Below are positions 57,015-64,000 of a DNA stretch of 64,000 nt, in pieces (position 1 is the first letter of the stretch; every line of letters begins with the position of its first letter). The DNA comes from Microglena sp. YARC. Its lineage: Eukaryota; Chlorophyta; Chlorophyceae; Chlamydomonadales; Chlamydomonadaceae. The notes under the pieces were generated by a model. That model worked only from the letters and a program-made list of their open reading frames with translations, made no database searches and was not told where the DNA came from. Where the stretch lies: assembly GCA_022414725.1 (NCBI GenBank), contig CM039462.1, positions 36,446,605-36,510,604 on the forward strand, written 5' to 3'. The position numbers and the translations under genes are program-made.

Positions 57015-57890
57015 GATGCAAACCCCCCCTTACCCGTTCTCATTAGTGTTGAAACAGCCTGGGCGCCTGCTCAGGCTGATGATTGTGTCGAAGCTACCTG
57101 GTACTTAGACAGTGGGGCTAGTCGGAGTTTGACTGGGGACGTCACCCTCTTTAAATCCATCAGATATCAGGCAAATTGCCCCTCTGTTAGATTTGGAGAT
57201 GGTGTTGTTCAGCAGGCAGTTGGTATTGGAACCATTGAACTATGTAATGAGTGGCTTGAGGCCCCCATTACCATAGACAATGTGCTCTACATACCAAATT
57301 GTCCCGTTAACCTTCTCAGTGTAAATGCTACGGCTAGGTCCCAGGGTTGTATCATTAGTTTTGATGCAGATCGTTGTATTGCCACCAGAGGGTATAGAAC
57401 TCTTTGGACTGTTCCAGCCACCACGTATGGTGTTTACCACTTCGAATCGGTACACTGCCCTATCCCTGATTGTCATCCGCGGGCGTCGCGAGTCCGACCC
57501 TCTCCTGCGGCGTTTTCTGCTGAAACTGTTACTCCTGGTCAAGGCGATCCTACAGTTACTTGTCGTGACAGTGCGAAACTATGGCACCGCAGATTTGGCC
57601 ATCCTGGTCAACCTGCTATGCACATGTTGTCGCACTCCGGCACTGTTACTGGCGGACCCAACTTTACCAGGGCTGCACTTCAAAAGTTCTCACAGGACCC
57701 TTGTGATGCATGTTGTTTGGGTAAGGCCATACGCAAACCATACCCAAATCGTACTAGGAATACTCACGCGCCGCTCGAATTGATACATATTGATATCATG
57801 GGGCCGTTCAGTGCTGGGTTGAGAGGGGAACTTTATCTTCTTGTCATAGTTGATGATTTTTCTGGGTGGAGTGCGGTTTATTCCGATTAG
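57015..57890 (+). pseudogene. pol: Copia protease and integrase N-terminal part
   Basis: In the same frame as gag, directly after its TGA. Contains the protease motif WYLDSGASRSLTG (Asp codon 57108) and NCPVNLLSV. The integrase zinc-binding region has LWHRRFGHPG and CDACCLGKA (HHCC). The start of the catalytic core is LELIHIDIMGPF and IVDDFSGWS. It ends at a TAG at 57888 in the middle of the core. Protease matures Gag-Pol; integrase joins cDNA to the chromosome. Confidence 0.88.
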
Positions 57891-57960
57891 ACTGAAATCG
57901 GATGCTGCATGACAGATCCAATTTACGATTAAGAAGTGGAGTGCGGAACTTTTAGGGGTA

Positions 57961-59155
57961 GCATTTCGAACGCTTAGGGGGGACCAAGCAAAAGAGTTTT
58001 TTGGTCAAATGGTTTGTTGACTGGCTTCATGAGGTAAATGCGACGGACGAACATAGTAGCGTGTATTGCCCACAGCAAAACGGGGTTGCTGAGAGGTTCA
58101 ATGGGGTAGTTGCTGCTATGGCTCGTACGATGCTGATAGAATCAGGGATGAGCAAGGGTTTCTGGCCCTATGCCTTCTTGACTGCCTCGTACCTTCGAAA
58201 TCGGTTACCCACAAAGACGAAAGATGGAAAGACTTCGTATGAGCTTTTCTATCAGCGCGTCCCCGAGGTGTCCCACCTCCGCGTCTTTGGGTGTATAGCC
58301 TATGTAACCCTACTAGATGGGAAGAAGCGGGGGAAATTAGATCCTAAGAGTATCCAGGGTAGACTGGTGGGGTATAGTGTGGTGTCGAAGGCCTACCAGG
58401 TCTGGATTCCAAAGTTGCACAAAGTGATTGAGGCTCGTGACGTGACCTTTTTTGAGGGCACTGGCCCAGTGCCCGTCGATGGGCAATTGGTGTATGATGG
58501 GAGTTCTTTTGCTTCTGGTTCTCCCTTGGCCGTCACTGAGGGGCGTACTGAACCGGCAGCATTAGAATATCTTCTACAGGACTCAGGGCAGATGGAAACA
58601 GATGTGGGAGCAGTTTTCCATATGAACCTACGTTCTCGGCAGGCTGCTGCCCCCAATGTCTCCCCTGTTTTTGTGCCTGACACTAAGACTGCGGAAATTA
58701 TTCCGACTCGCTGCCTCCCATTCTCTATCCTCCCACCCTCTGTCCTGGCTGTTAGTGATTTAAGGGGAGAAGGTGGAGCTAGCGGCCTAGATAAAATTGT
58801 AGAGACTCCTTTCCTTGTTAGTGGTAACCCATTGTTCGAGCCTGAGGTTCTGCAGCTTCCTATTGCTCGGGATGAGCAACTGCCTAGTGACTTAGGTAAT
58901 GTTGACTCTAGTGATACAGCCAGTGATTCTACTCTAGCGTCTGCTATGAGCATGCCAGCCCCAGGTTGGATTGTGTTAGGTGATGTGGGAGATGCGCCGG
59001 ACGTTCGACGTCCAGAGCTACCTCCTGGGAGAGTGATACAATCACTGCTCTCAAAGGTTACACCTCGGGAGCCTCGTCCACCCCCTCTTCCTTCTGCTCT
59101 TGGAGTTAGATCAAGTGGGAGGATGCGTGGGAGGTTCCTGAGTTTGGTTTATTAG
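57961..59155 (+). pseudogene. pol: Copia integrase, remainder
   Basis: 57961-58000 reads FRTLRGDQAKEFFGQ in one frame (second catalytic Asp region). From 58001 another frame reads YCPQQNGVAERFNG (catalytic Glu), FWPYAFLTASYLRNRLPTK, VFGCIAYV and the divergent C-terminal linker. Two frame changes and the TAG at 57888 make it non-functional. The frame ends at 59153 while the RT linker continues in the next frame. Confidence 0.88.
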
Positions 59156-59166
59156 ATGAATCGGTA

Positions 59167-60975
59167 TTGAAGCGATACCCTTCAGTGCCAGATGTTACGG
59201 TTCCTGATGTTTTAGTTCCTTCCCCTTCTCCTTCTATTGCTGGTGATACTTCTGATGAGGTGGAGCGATCCCCTCCATCCCCGTCTGTTGGTGGTTCTGC
59301 AGAAGAGGTACCAGAACCAGTTGGTGCTGCTTTTATCTCCATCCAGTGTGAGCTTTCTTATGCTCAAGCTATAGCGCTCGATAACCCTGAGAGGGAAGAG
59401 TGGCAGCTAGCAATGAGAGATGAAATCGCTTCCCTCGAGGGTCATGGTACTTGGATTCTGGAGCCTCATCCTGGGGATGAGTACAGACTTATGTCTGCCA
59501 GATGGTTATTTACTAAAAAGTTGGGTAAGGATGGAAGAGTGGAGCGCTACAAAGCGCGTTTTGTGGCTAGAGGTTACATGCAGCGTCCTGGTATTGAGTA
59601 CGACCAGACTTTTGCTCCGGTCACCTCTAAAGCGACTTTGAGGGTGTTACTTGCAGGTGTTGTTCATCGTAAGATGTTCTCCAGGCAAATTGATGTGAAG
59701 ACTGCATTCCTTCATGGAGTGATAGATCCCAACCTCAAATTGTACTTGAGGCAGCCTAACGGCTTCATCAAGGTTGGGCCTAATGGAAAACCCCTGGTTT
59801 GTCGCATTGTGAAGAGCTTGTATGGATTGAAGCAGGCCCCTAGAGCTTGGCATGACAATGTCCTGCAGGTTCTTCGCCTTGCAGGTTTCCGACCGACGCT
59901 CTCTGATCCAGCACTTTTTGTGCGCCTGGATGCTGATGGCCTGTGGTCCTGGGTCCTGACATATGTCGACGACTTTTGGATTGCTGTTGATGAGCTCGTG
60001 CTCTATGATGCACTTATTACCATCTTGCGTAATAACGGGTGGGTTATTACAGAAATGGGAGTACCTGAACAGTTCCTCTCTTTGGACTGTAATGTTACCC
60101 TTGATGATGAGGGGCGGTGTGTGAAGATTGTACTCAGTCAGCATAATGCTATTAATGGGATGGTTGAGCGGTTCAAGCTTAATGCAGGGGAAGAGAAGTT
60201 GAAGGCTACGTCTGAGGTGCCCATGGTGTCTAAGTCAGTTACAGTTCATGCCATTGGCAGTCCTGTTCTACCTAACAACACTTTGTACGCATCTCTGGTT
60301 GGTAGCCTCATCTACTTGTCCACGTGCACAAGACCTGATATTGCTTTTGCTGTTAGTCAACTTTCTAGATTCACAGCAGCACCTACTCAGGCTCACTGGA
60401 ATGCAGCTCTGAGGGTTCTGGTGTACCTTCGCAAACATACTTATATTGGTATTGCCTACACTCATGACCCAAAATTTGAGCTCCTTGCTTACAGTGATGC
60501 ATCTTTTGGTGAGGATACGGAGGACAGGAGATCTCAAACTGGTCTTGCTTTTCTAGCTTCTGGTGGAATTGTCAATTGGGTATCCAAACGACAAATCACC
60601 CCTGCAGTTAGTACTGGGGAAGCTGAGTATCAAGCTTTGGCTGGTTGTGCGAGGGAAGTTCAGTGGCTCAAGCATCTTAGGGTAGACCTGGGATTGCCTG
60701 TTCACTTGATTACTATCAAATGTGATGCCACGGTAGCTCTGTCCTGGACAGAGGACTACAAGCTTGAAAGCAAGGCTAAACACATAGATATAATGCATCA
60801 CTACATCAAGGATTTGGTTCTAAGCCAGCGCATCGGTGTTACTAAGGTGCATACCTCCTTGCAGTTGGCTGATACTTTCACTAAGCCTCTCCCCGCAGAG
60901 GTTTTTTGGAGTATGAATGGTGTGCTTGGTTTGGTCAAGTATAAGCTTCGCCCTAGGTTTATTGATTTACAGTGA
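59167..60975 (+). CDS. pol: Copia reverse transcriptase and RNase H
   Basis: Open for about 600 codons. RT motifs are WQLAMRDEI, GRVERYKARFVARGY, YDQTFAPVT, DVKTAFLHG, SLYGLKQAPRAWH and the catalytic YVDD (59962-59973). RNase H follows with YSDASFGED, SKRQITPAVSTGEAEYQAL, KHIDIMHHYIKD and LADTFTKPLP. All catalytic motifs look complete. The first codon given is a TTG inside the polyprotein; the real start belongs to the broken upstream frame, so this is a segment of Pol, not an independent gene. Confidence 0.9.
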   Translation: MKRYPSVPDVTVPDVLVPSPSPSIAGDTSDEVERSPPSPSVGGSAEEVPEPVGAAFISIQCELSYAQAIALDNPEREEWQLAMRDEIASLEGHGTWILEPHPGDEYRLMSARWLFTKKLGKDGRVERYKARFVARGYMQRPGIEYDQTFAPVTSKATLRVLLAGVVHRKMFSRQIDVKTAFLHGVIDPNLKLYLRQPNGFIKVGPNGKPLVCRIVKSLYGLKQAPRAWHDNVLQVLRLAGFRPTLSDPALFVRLDADGLWSWVLTYVDDFWIAVDELVLYDALITILRNNGWVITEMGVPEQFLSLDCNVTLDDEGRCVKIVLSQHNAINGMVERFKLNAGEEKLKATSEVPMVSKSVTVHAIGSPVLPNNTLYASLVGSLIYLSTCTRPDIAFAVSQLSRFTAAPTQAHWNAALRVLVYLRKHTYIGIAYTHDPKFELLAYSDASFGEDTEDRRSQTGLAFLASGGIVNWVSKRQITPAVSTGEAEYQALAGCAREVQWLKHLRVDLGLPVHLITIKCDATVALSWTEDYKLESKAKHIDIMHHYIKDLVLSQRIGVTKVHTSLQLADTFTKPLPAEVFWSMNGVLGLVKYKLRPRFIDLQ

Positions 60976-61510
60976 TTTTTCTGCAGTTCAGGTTTGTACT
61001 CTCTGCGGGGTTTATCCTGTAGCGATGGTGAATGGGTATGTAGTTTGTATAGACCTGTCGCACTGGATTTTGGGGGTTGATTTTACCTCGAGTCTCTGGT
61101 CATGACTACCTCGCTGGTAGATCTGTTTGGAATTATTATTATTTTTGTTTGATTTCCCCTCTTTTGGGTAGAAATTGCACCTGGTTTTGGGATTGTTACA
61201 CCTGCGGTCCAAGGATGGAGCCTGCAAGGTCTGAGTAACTGTTTTACCTCTTTTAGCCCTGATTGGCGTAAATAGAGTTTGCTTCAGTTAGGTGGAGTGT
61301 GGTACTATTCTGCGCTCTTTCCCCTCCTTAGATGAACATTTAGGTTGGTTAAATCTTAGAATGATATTGGAAGTATCGGTGTCGCCCTTGAGGATGTCTC
61401 TCTCTATTAGATTTATTTTCTGCTTGCTTTTGAGTTTCAGATTTCTTTTTCGAAGTTTATTGTTAAAGGTTTGAAGGTATAATTTTTCTTGACAGTTAGA
61501 ACAGGTGGAG
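60976..61510 (+). other. Copia 3' untranslated region and polypurine tract
   Basis: No coding. Ends ACAGGTGGAG (61501-61510) directly before the 3' LTR. Confidence 0.75.
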
Positions 61511-61707
61511 TGTCAGCTTTAGCTGTTCATTGGTTCTACCTGGCCTATTGGCTACGCAACCTATCGCGTCTGTCCTTTCCCGTAACCTAAGGGTTTTGGG
61601 GTTTGCCGTCAGGACTCCTCTCTCAAGAGGCGTCCCTCGGCTCTTTTAACTGTCCAGTTGTCTAAACACTTCGTTCCTGGTCTCCTCACGTCCCCTGAAC
61701 TCTGTCA
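61511..61707 (+). repeat. Copia 3' LTR
   Basis: 197 bp, pairs with 55173-55369. Confidence 0.95.
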
Positions 61708-62150
61708 GTATGATCCGAAGTCTCCAGTGCAAGCACTGCCTGGAAAAAAAAACGGGACCCAATCCCTGAAATACCCGGAACCTAACCTAGCCCGGAGCCC
61801 AGGCCCTGAATTTACATAATAAGAAAAGGGTCGGTCCAGTATTAAATACTACAATCCGGGACCAAATTCCCGGTATTCAAGGAGGGTTATTCCACGAAGG
61901 GTGCCCGGTATTTTACGAACCAGCACCATTTAGTTTACGAACTATCAAATCCTAGTTCGTAATAAAAGGGTGCCGGAATTTTACGAACCAGCTCCATTCA
62001 GTTTACGAACCATCAAATCCTAGTTCGTAAACCTAAAATTACGAGGGGGTGTCCGCTTTTTACGAAGTAGAGCCCAACATTTTACAAGGGGGGTTCGTAG
62101 AATTTTCCAAGCCAAATTCTAGTTCGTAAAATGCTGTTTTATTCATAGTG
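61708..62150 (-). repeat. Subterminal region of CACTA B next to copia
   Basis: Inverted counterpart of 11009-11480, with TTACGAA/TTCGTAA motifs. Confidence 0.85.
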
Positions 62151-63060
62151 TTCCCATTGCAAGTAAGAGACGGGCCCGTGCGTGCGATAACCACGGGGGC
62201 GGAGGCATCTTGCTTGCTTGTGATTACAATACATAATCCCCAATCACCATATATGTATATACCATGTAGCTGTGTACATGCAAACATATACGAACCACAT
62301 GTAGATGAAATAAAAATAAACCACCTCCATCCTATTTATTTATCTATACATAATAATAATTTATTTTTCAATTGTTTCATGTTCTTTTTAGTTGACACTC
62401 GCTTTGCTTGAGCTCGCCATCTTCCACTTGCAATCGACTCAGTAGGAGACGGTTCCCGTCTGCCCGTGCGATACCCACGGGAGGCATCTTGTGATTACCA
62501 TATATATACTTGTATGCATACAATTGACAGTGTATGTGTGTGTCGGGGGGGGGGGGGGGGGGGGGTAGACAGCTTATGCGTGTGTGTGGTGGGGGGGGTA
62601 TGGACAGTGAATGTGTGTGTGTGTGTGGGGGGGGGGGACAGTGGTGGTGATGGTAGACAGCTTATGTGTGTGTGGGGTGCGTGGGTGGGTGGGGGGGGGG
62701 GGTGGGGGGGGGGGGGGGGGCATGTACCACCTATCCTGTATATGTAGGTGGTACATACATACGCACCAACATACATCAGCATACAACCTAATTGTTGGAT
62801 TGGTTTAAAAACATCTATATAAATATATAGCTATGTACACATACCTATATATAAGTATACTAATAACCGTCTCCCTTTTGCAAGTAAGACCGGCTCGTGC
62901 GATACCCACGCAAGGCATCTTGCTCGCTTGTGTTTACTACACAGTCACTTGATTATTGTGACGGTAGTAGATAGAAGTTCCGGTACTGGTATGGGCATGT
63001 GTGTGCTTAGCATATACAAGAGCCCCGGGCCTCATGTGCGATACCCACGGGAGGCAACTT
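62151..63060 (+). repeat. Approximately 300-bp tandem repeat, right of CACTA B
   Basis: Units with GTGCGATACCCACGG and AGGCATCTTG at about 62465, 62895 and 63035. Interrupted by (GT)n-(G)n tracts at 62532-62566, 62615-62637 and 62660-62720. No gene. Confidence 0.75.
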
Positions 63061-63129
63061 GTACCACACATATATACTTGAATGCATAAAATTCGCAGTG
63101 TATGTGTTTGTGCAGGCGGTTTGTGTGTG

Positions 63130-63163
<34 letters not shown>

Positions 63164-63445
63164 GGGGGGGGGGGGTGCAGTGGTTGGCCTGGACAATGGT
63201 GGTGATGGTAGACAGCTTATGTGTGGGCGGGGTGGGGGTGATAGTGGTTGATGACCTGGACAGTGGGGGTGAGGGTGGACAGTGTGTGTACACATGTATG
63301 TGTGGGGTGGGGTGGGGGCAATGGTTAGCTTGATTGGACAGCTGGAGCCTGTTAGCATGGACGGTAATATAAAATGCAATACCGTATGAATCAACAAAAA
63401 TGTAACTCGGTGCCGCTCTTCTGCCCCATACATCTACGCCTTTAC
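63061..63445 (+). repeat. (GT)n-(G)n and GGTGGTGATGG low complexity
   Basis: GTGTGTGTGT runs into G at about 63160-63175; TGGTGGTGATGGTAGACAGC also occurs at 62641. No gene. Confidence 0.65.
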
Positions 63446-63449
63446 TACG

Positions 63450-63667
63450 TTCCCATGTGTCTTACGTTAACTGAAGTAAGATAGCGTAACTTAAGTTAAC
63501 TTATAGCTTAACTTCAATTCACTTAACGTGACTTAACTCAACTTAACTTGTCCACACTTTAATCAACGTTAATATAACGTCAAATGTCGTCCGTTAACTC
63601 TGTGTCAATAACGTGCATAGTTAATCTGTTTTAACTCCCTTTAACGTCCAACACTGTTTCCATAGTG
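63450..63667. mobile_element. Partial copy of the 510-bp CACTA-type MITE
   Basis: Matches the right part of 46002-46511 (TTAACTTATAGCTTAACTTC to CTGTTTCCATAGTG). The left end is missing. Confidence 0.75.
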
Positions 63668-64000
63668 GGTGGTGGTGCTGAAGCTGCTGCTGCTGCTAAT
63701 GCTGCTGATGCTGCTGATGCTGCTGATGCTGCTGATGCTGCTGATGCTGCTGAAGCTGTTGATGCTGATGATGCTGATGCTGCTAATGATGCTGTTGATG
63801 TTGATGATGCAGTAAATGCTGTTGCTCATTCCCATCACTGCCAGGTTTCTTTTGATAGTACTAGCTGTACTGCCACACAGGCCTCTTCTGTTCTTTGATC
63901 TTTTCCTGTCTCTAGTGATGGTGTGTATAAGTTTACTTGTAGGCCTTGTGCCTCTCCCCGTGGGTGTTCTTTTAGTGCTGACCTTATCCAGCCTTTTCAC
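63668..64000 (+). other. (GCTGAT)n trinucleotide-class repeat, possibly coding
   Basis: GCTGCT/GCTGAT repeats at about 63679-63800 give an Ala-Asp rich frame that continues to a stop at 63896. After that nothing is recognised to the window end. It could be a low-complexity exon, but I see no independent support. Confidence 0.35.

Larger units (their letters stand above)
55173..61707 (+). mobile_element. Ty1/copia retrotransposon, 6.5 kb
   Basis: LTRs of exactly 197 bp (55173-55369, 61511-61707), TGTCAGC...CTGTCA, differing at only two positions I can see. Order is gag, protease, integrase, RT, RNase H, the copia order. The primer site GGTTATAGGTCTCAT abuts the 5' LTR, and AGGTGGAG abuts the 3' LTR. 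It sits in CACTA B at the position equivalent to about 11480 of CACTA A. Flanks (TATACA and GTATGA) show no target duplication. Coding has one stop after gag and further stops and frameshifts in integrase and before RT. Confidence 0.93.
49755..62150 (-). mobile_element. CACTA element B with nested copia
   Basis: Perfect 30-bp inverted ends CACTATGAATAAAACAGCAT..., with 3-bp duplication TTC (49752-49754, 62151-62153). Orientation is opposite to CACTA A: in plus order it has the right subterminal region, GTGAGTCA array (reverse), 190-bp repeats, 21-bp minisatellite, then the left subterminal region. Without the 6.5-kb copia it is about 5.9 kb, close to A (5.8 kb). No transposase seen. Confidence 0.93.

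Noticed and set aside
1..64000. Host genes, tRNA or rRNA genes
   Set aside because: None recognised by eye. A tRNA scan and a host-transcript alignment would be decisive; a hit in 40-49 kb or 1-1.5 kb would change this view.

Overview
This window looks like intergenic DNA from a large, repeat-rich eukaryotic nuclear genome, probably of the plant or green-algal lineage. The evidence is the element mix: Ty3/gypsy elements with a chromodomain, Ty1/copia, CACTA and Harbinger-like DNA transposons, a LINE with a pentanucleotide tail, and long satellite arrays. A charophyte alga such as Chara is my best guess, held weakly. I see no intact host gene, no rRNA or tRNA, no CRISPR array and no prokaryotic operon. 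Nearly all long open frames are decayed transposon genes or artefacts of tandem repeats.

Left and centre (3.2-40.2 kb) form one nested stack. The oldest layer is a minus-strand Ty3/gypsy copy (gypsy 1), of which only gag is left, in three pieces at 3225-4592, 20229-20917 and 39523-40249. It was hit by gypsy 2 (4593-20223, plus strand, ATAGG target duplication). Gypsy 2 was hit inside its reverse transcriptase by a 5.8-kb CACTA element (11009-16824, TTT duplication). Gypsy 1 was also hit by a Harbinger-like element (20918-39519, TTA duplication). That element holds gypsy 3 (22951-39065, minus). The 5' LTR of gypsy 3 is split by an unclassified 12-kb terminal-inverted-repeat element D (26726-38816). 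D contains a 4-kb non-autonomous LTR element (31769-35776, GGGCA duplication). At each of these junctions except D, where only TT is shared, removing the insert rejoins reading frame or repeat sequence.

The right side has a 5'-truncated LINE (40985-42077), a 68-bp satellite interrupted by a 510-bp CACTA-type MITE, a 43-bp minisatellite, and an approximately 300-bp tandem repeat (49.2-63.1 kb). That last repeat is split by a second large CACTA element (49755-62150, minus, TTC duplication), which carries a Ty1/copia element (55173-61707) with 197-bp LTRs.

The three CACTA copies (A, B and truncated C at about 1590-3224) share the same ends and the same unusual cargo: a 21-bp minisatellite and arrays of the 8-mer GTGAGTCA, each unit carrying TGAGTCA, the GCN4/AP-1 consensus. 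Both copia-type elements have a primer site resembling the half-tRNA initiator-Met type of Drosophila copia. The gypsy family carries a putative gag intron seen in three copies and a frameshift before its chromodomain seen in two.
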